The notes under the pieces were generated by a model. That model was not told where the DNA came from and did no database searches. It worked only from the letters and a program-made list of their open reading frames with translations. This document shows, piece after piece, positions 39,905 to 51,900 of a DNA stretch of 64,000 nucleotides. The stretch comes from Eledone cirrhosa (lineage: Eukaryota > Mollusca > Cephalopoda > Octopoda > Eledonidae). The stretch is taken from NCBI GenBank assembly GCA_964016885.1, contig OZ024744.1, positions 115,857,302 to 115,921,301 on the forward strand. Reading direction: 5' to 3'. The translations under genes and the position numbers were made by a program. Each line of letters opens with the position of its first letter. Within the stretch, counting starts at the first letter, position 1.

Positions 39905-40823
39905 AAATAATAATGAAATTATTCTGTACAGTACTCAGGTGCACTACAACTCATCAAAGGTGCATGTATAGTACATAGAATAATGTACAAATGTCAGGAA
40001 AATAAACAGTGTATGAGTCATGATATAATAACAATAACAATAATGAAATATTGTGCACAGTGCCCAGGTGCACCACAACCCATCAAAAAAGTGCATGTAC
40101 AGTACATAGGGCAATGCACAAACATCAGTAAAATGAACAGTGCACACATGTGTGCATGTGTATGGAAGGGGCACATCAGGTGTAGTTTTGGCGTATTTCG
40201 GGAAGCATGAGTGTCTTAAAGGATGCAGTGTCTCGGCAGCGAACAATTGACGCAGGCAGTTTGTTCCATGTTTCAGCAACTCTGAGCGTGAAAAAATGTC
40301 TGCGAAAGTCATGGGAGCTGTGCTGTTTTCTTATCTTGTAGGCATGTCCACGTGTGTTAGACACATGGAGATCAAAGAGGCGCTCAGGGTTGCAGTTGGC
40401 GAGATGGTTAAAAACTTTGTGGGTATTCACCAAGTCCACTGCCAGACGTCGGAGCTTCAATGAATCCATGCCCAGGGAAGCAAGGCGTTCAGAGTATGGT
40501 AGGTGTCTGATGGAGGGTATGCGCTTGGTTGCACGTCTCTGAACAGTTTCCAGGAGGTCAATGTTCCGAGCAAGATAGGGGTTCCAGACTGATGATGCGA
40601 ATTCCAAGTGTGGTCGCACCATAGCTGTATACAGTTTTAAATAGATGGCTGGAGAGCGGCTAACAAAGGTCTTGCTGAGTGATGCCAAGACACCCTCGGC
40701 CTTCTTGACAATCTTAGAGACATGCTTTGTCCAACGCAAATCGTTGCTGACAGTAATGCCTAGGTCACGTTCACAAGAGGACTTTTTGATGTCAGTGTTG
40801 TGGAGGGAGTATGTGGACGCTGG
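39905..40823 (-). mobile_element. 5'-truncated CR1/L2-like LINE fragment, copy 2
   Basis: Same 919-bp insert as at 20606, with identical junctions, 19,299 bases further on. On the minus strand the 3' untranslated part (40175 to about 39905) holds two diverged direct repeats of about 110-130 bp: one around 40042-40150 and one around 39910-40025, both with a GGTGCA-CACAAC-CATCAAA series and GTACATAG. Confidence 0.9.
40176..40823 (-). CDS. C-terminal reverse transcriptase fragment, open to the truncation point (copy 2)
   Basis: 215 codons without a stop, entering in frame from the truncated end at 40823 and ending at 40176. The order is STYSLHNTDIKKSSCERDLG, TVSNDLRWTKHVSKIVKKAE, YTAMVRPHLEFASSVWNPYL, ETVQRRATKRIPSIRHLPYS and, near the end, HFFTLRVAETWNKLP. 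This is the thumb and C-terminal region of a CR1/L2/Jockey-like LINE; the catalytic YADD part lies upstream and was lost. It has no start codon context of its own and is not expected to be expressed as a functional protein, but it has kept its frame. Confidence 0.8.
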   Translation of the reverse strand, partial: PASTYSLHNTDIKKSSCERDLGITVSNDLRWTKHVSKIVKKAEGVLASLSKTFVSRSPAIYLKLYTAMVRPHLEFASSVWNPYLARNIDLLETVQRRATKRIPSIRHLPYSERLASLGMDSLKLRRLAVDLVNTHKVFNHLANCNPERLFDLHVSNTRGHAYKIRKQHSSHDFRRHFFTLRVAETWNKLPASIVRCRDTASFKTLMLPEIRQNYT

Positions 40824-43800
40824 ATTATATATATATAATGTCTCTCATATCTTGTCTCTGTCTCTCTATATATATATAATGTCTCTCATATCTTCTCTCT
40901 CTCTCTATATATATGTAATGTCTCTCATATCTTGTCTCTCTCTCTATATATATAATGTCTCTCATATCTTGTCTCTCTCTCTATATGTATATAATGTCTC
41001 TCATATTTTGTCTCTCTCTCCCTATATATATAATGTCTCTCATATCTTGTCTCTCTCTCTATATATATATAATGTCTCTCAAATCTTGTCTCTCTCTCTC
41101 TATATATAATGTCTCTCATATCTTATCTCTCTCTCTATATATATAATGTCTCTCATATCTTGTCTCTCTCTCTATATATATATAATGTCTCTCATATCTT
41201 GTCTCTCACTCTCTATATATATAAAATGTCTCTCATATCTTGTCTCTCTCTCTATATATATATAATGTCTCTCATATCTTGTCCCTCTCTCTCTATAAAT
41301 AATGTTTCTCATATCTTGTCCCTCTCTCTATATATATATATATAATGTCTCTCATATCTTGTCTCTCTCTCTATATATATAATGTCTCTCATATCTTGTC
41401 TCTCTCTCTATATGTATATATAATGTCTCTCATATCTTGTCTTTCTCTCTATATATATAATGTCTCTCATATCTTATCTCTCTCTCTCTATATATATAAA
41501 ATGCCTCTCATATCTTGTCTCTCTCTCTCTATATATATATAATGTCTCTCATATCTTGTCTCTCTCTCTATATATATATAATGTCTCTCATATCTTGTCC
41601 CTCTCTCTCTATAAATAATGTTTCTCATATCTTGTCCCTCTCTCTATATATATATATATAATGTCTCTCATATCTTGTCTCTCTGTCTATATATATAATG
41701 TCTCTCATATCTTGTCTCTCTCTCTCTATATATATATAATGTCTCTCATATCTTGTCTCTCTCTCTCTATATATACAATGTCTCTCATATCTTGTCTCTC
41801 TCTCTATATATATATAATGTCTCTCATATCTTGTCTCTCTCTATATATAATGTCTCTCATATCTTGTCTCTCTCTATATATAATGTCTCTCATATCTTCT
41901 CTCTCTCTCTCTATATATATATAATGTCTCTCATATCTTGTCTCTCTCTCTATATATATGTAATGTCTCTCATATCTTGTCTCTCTCTCTATATATATAA
42001 TGTCTCTCATATCTTGTCTCTCTCTCTATATGTATATAATGTCACTCATATCTTGTCTCTCTCTCCCTATATATATAATGTCTCTCATATCTTGTCTCTC
42101 TCTCTCTATATATATAATGTCTCTCAAATCTTGTCTCTCTCTCTCTATATATAATGTGTCTCATATCTTATCTCTCTCTCTATATATATAATGTCTCTCA
42201 TATCTTGTCTCTCTCTCTATATATATATAATGTCTCTCATATCTTGTCTCTCACTCTCTATATATAATGTCTCACATATCTTGTCCCTCTCTCTCTATAT
42301 ATATAATGTCTCTCATATCTTGTCTCTCTCCGTCTCTCTATATAATGTCTCTCATATCTTGTCTCTCTCTCTCTCAATATATATATAATGTCTCTCATAT
42401 CTTGTCTCTCTCTCTATATATATAATGTCTCTCATATCTTGTCTCTCTCTATATACATATAATGTCTCTCATATCTTGTCTCTCTCTCTATATATATAAT
42501 GTCTCTCATATCTTGCCTCTCTCTCTCTCTCTATATATAAAATGTCTCTCATATCTTGTCTCTCTCTCTATATATATATAATGTCTCTCATATCTTGTCT
42601 CTCTCTCTATATATATATAATGTCTCTCATATCTTGCCCCTCTCTCTCTATAAATAATGTTTCTCATATCTTGTCCCTCTCTCTCTCTATATATATAATG
42701 TCTCTCATATCTTGTCTCTCTCTCTCTATATATATAATGTCTCTCATATCTTATCTCTCTCTCTCTATATATATAAAATGCCTCTCATATCTTGTCTCTC
42801 TCTCTCTATATATATATAATGTCTCTCATATCTTGTCTCTCTGTCTATATATATAATGTCTCTCATATCTTGTCTCTCTCTCTATATATATATATAATGT
42901 CTCTCATATCTTGTCTCTCTCTCTCTCTCTCTATATATAATGTCTCTCATATCTTGTCTCACTCTCTATATATATATAATGTCTATCATATCTTGTCTCT
43001 CTCTCTATATATATATATAATGTCTCTCATATCTTGTCTCTCTCTCTCTCTATATATATAATGTCTCTCATATCTTGTCTCTCTCTCTATATATATATTA
43101 TGTCTCTCATATCTTGTCTCTCTCTCTCTATATATATATAATGTCTCTCATATCTTGTCTCTCTCTCTATATATACAATGTCTCTCATATCTTGTCTCTC
43201 TCTCTCTATATATATATAATGTCTCTCATATCTTGTCTCTCTCTCTATATATATATAATGTCTCTCATATCTTGTCTCTCTCTATATATATAATGTCTCT
43301 CATATCTTGTCGCTCTCTCTCTCTCTATATAATGTCTCTCATATCTTGTCTCTCTCTATATATATATAATGTCTCTCATATCTTGTCTCTCTCTCTATAT
43401 ATATATAATGTCTCTCATATCTTGTCTCTCTCTATATATATAATGTCTCTCATATCTTGTCACTCTCTCTCTATATATATAATGTCTCTCATATCTTGTC
43501 TCTCTCTCTCTCTCTATATATATAATGTCTCTCATATCTTGTCTCTCTCTCTATATATACAATGTCTCTCATATCTTGTCTCTTTCTCTATATATATATA
43601 ATGTCTCTCATATCTTGTCTCTCTCTCTATATATATATAATGTCTCTCATATCTTGTCTCTCTCTATATATATAATGTCTCTCATATCTTGTCTCTCTCT
43701 CTATATATACAATGTCTCTCATATCTTGTCTCTCTCTCTATATATATAATGTCTCTCATATCTTGTCTCTCTCTCTATATATATAATGTCTCTCATATCT

Positions 43801-45065
43801 TGTCTCTCTCTCTATATATATAATGTCTCTCATATCTTGTCTCTCTCTCTCTATATATAATCTCTATCATATCTTGTCTCTCTCTCTCTCTATATATAAT
43901 GTCTCTCATATTTTGTCTCTCTCTCTATATATATATAATGTCTCTCATATCTTGTCCCTCTCTCTCTATATATAATGTCTCTCATATCTTGTCTCTCTCT
44001 CTCTATATATAATGTCTCTCATATCTTGTCTCTCTCTCTATATATATAATGTCTCTCATATCTTATCTCTCTCTCTATATATAAAATGCCTCTCATATCT
44101 TGTCTCTCTCTCTCTATATATATATAATGTCTCTCATATCTTGTCTCTCTCTCTATATATATATAATGTCACTCATATCTTGTATCTATCTCTATGTATA
44201 TAATGTCTCTCTATATATATATAATGTCTCTCATATCTTGTCTCTCTCTCTATATATATATAATGTCTCTCATATCTTGTCTCTCTCTCTATATATATAT
44301 ATAATGTCTCTCATATGTTGTCTCTCTCTCTCTATATATATAATGTCTCTCATATCTTGTCTCTCTCTCTCTCTATCTATATATAATGTCTCTCATATCT
44401 TGTCTCTCTCTCTATAAATATAATGTCTCTCATATCTTGTCTCTCTCTATATATATAATGTCTCTCATATCTTGTCACTCTCTCTCTATTTATATAATGT
44501 CTCTCATATCTTGTCTCTCTCTCTCTCTATATATATAATGTCTCTCATATCTTGTCTCTCTCTCTATATATATATAATGTCTCTCATATCTTGTCTCTCT
44601 CTCTCTATATATACAATGTCTCTCATATCTTGTCTCTCTCTCTATATATACAATGTCTCTCATATCTTGTCTCTCTCTCTATATATATAATGTCTCTCAT
44701 ATCTTGTCTCTCTCTCTCTATATATATAATGTCTCTCATATCTTGTCTCTCTCTCTATATATATAATGTCTCTCATATCTTGTCTCTCTCTCTCTATATA
44801 TAATGTCTATCATATCTTGTCTCTCTCTCTCTCTATATATAATGTCTCTCATATCTTGTCTCTCTCTCTCTATATATATAATCTCTCTCATATCTTGTCT
44901 CTCTCTCTATATACAATGTCTTTCATATCTTGTCTCTCTCTCTATATATATATATAATGTCTCTCATATCTTGTCTCTCTCTCTATATATATATAATGTC
45001 TCTCATATCTTGTCTCTCTCTCTATATAGATATTGTCTCTCATATCTTATCTCTCTCTCTATATA
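40824..45065. repeat. Giant satellite of about 37 bp, block 3
   Basis: About 4.2 kb of monomers between LINE copies 2 and 3. The first kilobase (to about 41.9 kb) resembles the sequence right of the other two LINE copies; from about 41.9 kb the monomer order returns to that seen at 36.6-39.9 kb. An extra 120 bp or so near 41.55-41.66 kb repeats the CTATAAATAATGTTTCTC monomer group. No gene is supported. Confidence 0.97.
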
Positions 45066-45984
45066 AAATAATAATGAAATTATTCTGTACAGTACTCAGG
45101 TGCACTACAACTCATCAAAGGTGCATGTATAGTACATAGAATAATGTACAAATGTCAGGAAAATAAACAGTGTATGAGTCATGATATAATAACAATAACA
45201 ATAATGAAATATTGTGCACAGTGCCCAGGTGCACCACAACCCATCAAAAAAGTGCATGTACAGTACATAGGGCAATGCACAAACATCAGTAAAATGAACA
45301 GTGCACACATGTGTGCATGTGTATGGAAGGGGCACATCAGGTGTAGTTTTGGCGTATTTCGGGAAGCATGAGTGTCTTAAAGGATGCAGTGTCTCGGCAG
45401 CGAACAATTGACGCAGGCAGTTTGTTCCATGTTTCAGCAACTCTGAGCGTGAAAAAATGTCTGCGAAAGTCATGGGAGCTGTGCTGTTTTCTTATCTTGT
45501 AGGCATGTCCACGTGTGTTAGACACATGGAGATCAAAGAGGCGCTCAGGGTTGCAGTTGGCGAGATGGTTAAAAACTTTGTGGGTATTCACCAAGTCCAC
45601 TGCCAGACGTCGGAGCTTCAATGAATCCATGCCCAGGGAAGCAAGGCGTTCAGAGTATGGTAGGTGTCTGATGGAGGGGATGCGCTTGGTTGCACGTCTC
45701 TGAACAGTTTCCAGGAGGTCAATGTTCCGAGCAAGATAGGGGTTCCAGACTGATGATGCGAATTCCAAGTGTGGTCGCACCATAGCTGTATACAGTTTTA
45801 AATAGATGGCTGGAGAGCGGCTAACAAAGGTCTTGCTGAGTGATGCCAAGACACCCTCGGCCTTCTTGACAATCTTAGAGACATGCTTTGTCCAACGCAA
45901 ATCGTTGCTGACAGTAATGCCTAGGTCACGTTCACAAGAGGACTTTTTGATGTCAGTGTTGTGGAGGGAGTATGTGGACGCTGG
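45066..45984 (-). mobile_element. 5'-truncated CR1/L2-like LINE fragment, copy 3
   Basis: Third copy of the 919-bp insert, same junctions, 5,161 bases from copy 2 and 24,460 from copy 1. I see only one difference from copy 2 (GGAGGGGATG against GGAGGGTATG near 45678), so these two are the closest pair over the insert itself. Confidence 0.9.
45337..45984 (-). CDS. C-terminal reverse transcriptase fragment, open to the truncation point (copy 3)
   Basis: The same 215-codon open fragment as in copy 2, with no amino-acid change visible in the part compared. It retains CGA (Arg) where copy 1 has a stop. It is a passive passenger of the satellite, lacks the catalytic core and a start, and is annotated only because its frame is intact. 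Confidence 0.8.
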   Translation of the reverse strand, partial: PASTYSLHNTDIKKSSCERDLGITVSNDLRWTKHVSKIVKKAEGVLASLSKTFVSRSPAIYLKLYTAMVRPHLEFASSVWNPYLARNIDLLETVQRRATKRIPSIRHLPYSERLASLGMDSLKLRRLAVDLVNTHKVFNHLANCNPERLFDLHVSNTRGHAYKIRKQHSSHDFRRHFFTLRVAETWNKLPASIVRCRDTASFKTLMLPEIRQNYT

Positions 45985-48900
45985 ATTATATATATATAAT
46001 GTCTCTCATATCTTGTCTCTGTCTCTCTATATATATATAATGTCTCTCATATCTTGTCTCTCTCTCTATATATATGTAATGTCTCTCATATCTTGTCTCT
46101 CTCTCTATATATATAATGTCTCTCATATCTTGTCTCTCTCTCTATATGTATATAATGCATCTTATATCTTGTCTCTCTCTCCCTATATATATAATGTCTC
46201 TCATATCTTGTCTCTCTCTCTATATATATATAATGTCTCTCAAATCTTGTCTCTCTCTCTCTATATATAATGTCTCTCATATCTTATCTCTCTCTCTATA
46301 TATATAATGTCTCTCATATCTTGTCTCTCTCTCTATATATATATAATGTCTCTCATATCTTGTCTCTCACTCTCTATATATATAAAATGTCTCTCATATC
46401 TTGTCTCTCTCTCTATATATATATAATGTCTCTCATATCTTGTCCCTCTCTCTCTATAAATAATGTTTCTCATATCTTGTCCCTCTTTCTATATATATAT
46501 ATATGTCTCTCATATCTTGTCTCTCTCTCTATATATATAATGTCTCTCATATCTTGTCTCTCTCTCTATATGTATATATAATGTCTCTCATATCTTGTCT
46601 TTCTCTCTATATATATAATGTCTCTCATATCTTATCTCTCTCTCTCTATATATATAAAATGCCTCTCATATCTTGTCTCTCTCTCTATATATATATATAA
46701 TGTCTCTCATATCTTGTCTCTCTGTCTATATATATAATGTCTCTCATATCTTGTCTCTCTCTCTCTATATATATATAATGTCTCTCATATCTTGTCTCTC
46801 TCTCTCTATATATACAATGTCTCTCATATCTTGTCTCTCTCTCTATATATATATAATGTCTCTCATATCTTGTCTCTCTCTATATATAATGTCTCTCATA
46901 TCTTGTCGCTCTCTCTCTATATATATAATGTCTCTCATATCTTGTCTCTCTCTATATATATATAATGTCTCTCATATCTTGTCTCTCTCTCTCTCTATAT
47001 ATAATGTCTCTCATATCTTGTCTCTCTCTCTATATATATATAATGTCTCTCATATCTTGTCTCTCTCTCTATATATATAATGTCTCTCATATCTTATCTC
47101 TCTCTCTCTATATATATAAAGTCTCTCATATCTTGTCTCTCTCTCTATATATAATGTCTCTCATATCTTGTCTCTCTCTCTCTATATATATATATAATGT
47201 CTCTCATATCTTGTCTCTCTCTCTATATATATAATGTCTCTCATATCTTGTCTCTCTCTATATATATATAATGTCTCTCATATCTTGTCTCTCTCTATAT
47301 ATATAATGTCTCTCATATCTTGTCTCTCTCTCTATATATATATAATGTCTCTCATATCTCGTCTCTCTCTCTATATATATATATAATGTCTCTCATATCT
47401 TGTCTCTCTCTCTCTATATATATATAATGTCTCTCATAGCCTGTCTCTCTCTCTCTATATATATAATGTCTCTCATATATTGTCTCTCTCTCTCTATATA
47501 TAATGTCTCTCATAACTTGTCTCACTGTCTCTCTCTATATATAATGTCTCTCATAACTTGTCTCTCTCCTTATATATATAATGTCTCTCATATCTTGTCT
47601 CTCTCTCTATATATATAATGTCTCTCATATCTTGTCTCTCTCTCTATATATATAATGTCTATCATATCTTGTCTCTCTCTCTCTATATATATAATGTCCC
47701 TCATATCTTGTCTCTCTCTCTCTCTATATATAATGTCTCTCATATCTTGTCTCCCTCTCTATATATATAATGTCTCTCGTATCTTGGCTCTCTCTCTATA
47801 TATATAATGTCTCTCATATCTTGTCTCTCTCTATATATATAATGTCTCTCATATCTTGTCTCTCTCTCTATATATATAATGTCTCTCATATCTTGTCTCT
47901 CTCTCTCTATATATATAATGTCTCTCATATCTTGTCTCTCTGTCTCTCTATATATATAATGTCTCTCATATCTTGTCTCTCTCTCTATATATATATATAA
48001 AGTCTCTCATATCTTGTCTCTCTCTCTCTATATATATATAATGTCTCTCATATCTTGTCCCTCTCTCTCTATAAATAATGTTTCTCATATCTTGTCTCTC
48101 TCTCTCTATATATATAATTTCTCTCATATCTTATCTCTCTCTCTATATATATAATGTCTCTCATATCTTGTCTCTCTCTCTCTCTATATATATAATGTCT
48201 CTCATATCTTGTCTCTCTCTCTATATGTATATAATGTCTCTCATATCTTGTCCCTCTCTCTCTATATATATAATGTCTCTCAAATCTTGTCTCTCTCCCT
48301 CTCTCTCTATATAATGTCTCTCATATCTTGTCTCTCTCTCTCTCTATATATATAATGTCTCTCATATCTTGTCTCTCTCTCTATATATATAATGTCTCTC
48401 ATATCTTGTCTCTCTCTCTATATACATATAATGTCTCTCATATCTTGTCTCACTCTCTATATATATATAATGTCTATCATATCTTGTCTCTCTCTCTCTA
48501 TATATATATAATGTCTCTCATATCTTGTCTCTCTCTCTCTATATATATATAATGTCTCTCATATCTTGTCTCTCTCTCTATATATATATTATGTCTCTCA
48601 TATCTTGTCTCTCTCTCTCTATATATATATAATGTCTCTCATATCTTGTCTCTCTCTCTATATATACAATGTCTCTCATATCCTGTCTCTCTCTCTATAT
48701 ATATATAATGTCTCTCATATCTTGTCTCTCTCTCTATATATATATAATGTCTCTCATATCTTGTCTCTCTCTATATATATAATGTCTCTCATATCTTGTC
48801 GCTCTCTCTCTCTATATATAATGTCTCTCATATCTTGTCTCTCTCTATATATATATAATGTCTCTCATATCTTGTCTCTCTCTCTCTATATATATAATGT

Positions 48901-51900
48901 CTCTCATATCTTGTCTCTCTCTATATATATAATGTCTCTCATATCTTGTCACTCTCTCTCAATATATATAATGTCTCTCATATCTTGTCTCTCTCTATAT
49001 ATATAATGTCTCTCATATCTTGTCTCTCTCTATATATATAATGTCTCTCATATCTTGTCACTCTCTCTCAATATATATAATGTCTCTCATATCTTGTCTC
49101 TCTCTATATATATAATGTCTCTCATATCTTGTCTCTCTCTCTCTCTATATATATAATGTCTCTCATATCTTATCTCTCTCTCTATATATATATAAAGTCT
49201 CTCATATCTTGTCTCTCTCTCTATATATAATGTTTCTCATATCTTGTGTCTCTCTCTCTCTATATATATATAATGTCTCTCATATCTTGTCTCTCTCTCT
49301 ATATATATAATGTCTCTCATATCTTGTCTCTCTCTCTCTCTATATATAATGTCTCTCATATCTTGTCTCTCTCTCTATATATATATAATGTCTCTCATAT
49401 CTTGTATCTCTCTCTATATATATAATGTTTCTCATATCTTGTCTCTCTCTCTATATATATAATGTCTCTCATATCTTGTCTCTCTCTATATATATAATGT
49501 CTCTCATATCTTGTCTCTCTCTATATATATATAATGTCTCTCATATCTTGTCTCTCTCTCTCTATATATATAATGTCTCTCATATCTTGTCTCTCTGTCT
49601 CTCTCTATATATAATGTCTCTCATATCTTGTCTCTCTCTCTATATATATACAAAGTCTCTCATATCTTGTCTCTCTCTCTATATACAATGTCTCTCATAT
49701 ATTGTCTCTCTCTCTCTATATATAATGTCTCTCATATCTTGTCTCTCTCTCTCTATATATATATAATGTCTCTCATATCTTGTCTCTCTCTCTATATATA
49801 TAATGTCTCTCATATCTTATCTCTCTCTCTCTATATATATATAATGTCTCTCATATCTTGTCTCTGTCTCTCTATATATATATAATGTCTCTCATATCTT
49901 GTCTCTCTCTCTATATATATATATGTAATGTCTCTCATATCTTGTCTCTCTCTCTATATATATAATGTCTCTCATATCTTGTCTCTCTCTCTATATGTAT
50001 ATAATGTCTCTCATAACTTGTCTCTCTCTCTCTATATATATAATGTCTCTCATATCTTGTCTCTCTCTCTATATATATATAATGTCTCTCATATCTTGTC
50101 TCTCTCTCTCTATATATATATAATTTCTCTCATATCTTATCTCTCTCTCTATATATATAATGTCTCTCATATCTTGTCTCTCTCTCTCTATATATATATA
50201 ATGTCTCTCATATCTTGTCTCTCTCTCTATATGTATATAATGTCTCTCATATCTTGTCCCTCTCTCTCTATATATATAATGTCTCTCAAATCTTGTCTCT
50301 CTCCCTCTCTCTCTATATAATGTCTCTCATATCTTGTCTCTCTCTCTATATATATATATAATGTCTCTCATATCTTGTCTCTCTCTCTCTCTATATATAT
50401 ATAATGTCTCTCATATCTTGTCTCTCTCTCTATATATATATAATGTCTCTCATATCTTGTCGCTCTCTCTCTATAAATAATGTTTCTCATATCTTGTCCC
50501 TCTCTCTCTATATATATATATAATGTCTCTCATATCTTGTCTCTCTCTCTATATATATAATGTCTCTCATATCTTGTCTCTCTCTCTATATGTATATATA
50601 ATGTCTCTCATATCTTGTCTTTCTCTCTATATATATAATGTCTCTCATATCTTATCTCTCTCTCTCTATATATATAAAATGCCTCTCATATCTTGTCTCT
50701 CTCTCTATATATATATATAATGTCTCTCATATCTTTTGTCTCTGTCTATATATATAATGTCTCTCATATCTTGTCTCTCTCTCTATATATATATAATGTC
50801 TCTCATATCTTGTCTCTCTCTATATATAATGTCTCTCATATCTTGTCGCTCTCTCTCTATATATATAATGTCTCTCATATCTTGTCTCTCTCTATATATA
50901 TATAATGTCTCTCATATCTTGTCTCTCTCTCTCTATATATATAATGTCTCTCATATCTTGTCTCTCTCTCTATATATATATAATGTCTCTCATATCTTGT
51001 CTCTCTCTCTATATATATAATGTCTCTCATATCTTATCTCTCTCTCTATATATATATAAAGTCTCTCATATCTTGTCTCTCTCTCTATATATAATGTCTC
51101 TCATATCTTGTCTCTCTCTCTCTCTATATATATATAATGTCTCTCATATCTTGTCTCTCTCTCTATATATATAATGTCTCTCATATCTTGTCTCTCTCTA
51201 TATATATATAATGTCTCTCATAACTTGTCTCTCTCTATATATATAATGTCTCTCATATCTTGTCTCTCTCTCTATATATATATAATGTCTCTCATATCTT
51301 GTCTCTCTCTCTATATATATATATAATGTCTCTCATAGCCTGTCTCTCTCTCTCTCTATATATAATGTCTCTCATATATTGTCTCTCTCTCTATATATAT
51401 AATGTCTCTCATAACTTGTCTCACTGTCTCTCTCTATATATAATGTCTCTCATAACTTGTCTCTCTCCTTATATATATAATGTCTCTCATATCTTGTCTC
51501 TCTCTCTATATATATAATGTCTCTCATATCTTGTCTCTCTCTCTATATATATAATGTCTATCATATCTTGTCTCTCTCTCTCTATATATATAATGTCCCT
51601 CATATCTTGTCTCTCTCTCTCTATATATATAATGTCTCTCATATCTTGTCTCTCTCTCTATATATATAATGTCTCTCGTATCTTGGCTCTCTCTCTATAT
51701 ATATAATGTCTCTCATATCTTGTCTCTCTCTCTATATATAATGTCTCTCATATCTTGTCTCTCTCTCTATATATATAATGTCTCTCATATCTTGTCTCTC
51801 TCTCTCTATATATATAATGTCTCTCATATCTTGTCTCTCTGTCTCTCTCTATATATAATGTCTCTCATATCTTGTCTCTCTCTCTAGATATATATATAAA

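Larger units (their letters stand above)
37000..46900. repeat. Large duplicated unit carrying the LINE insert (5,161-bp offset)
   Basis: Landmarks at 38851, 38939, 39311, 39605, 39769, the whole LINE insert (39905) and 41109 recur 5,161 bases later at 44012, 44100, 44472, 44766, 44930, 45066 and 46270. Further left the offset is 5,312-5,314, a difference of about 150 bp that implies a loss of four monomers in the second unit. Both units share a 276-bp deletion just downstream of the insert relative to copy 1. Confidence 0.82.

Noticed and set aside
20606..45984. Three independent LINE insertions into a preferred satellite target
   Set aside because: The same 5' truncation base and the same flanking monomers in all three copies make independent events very unlikely.
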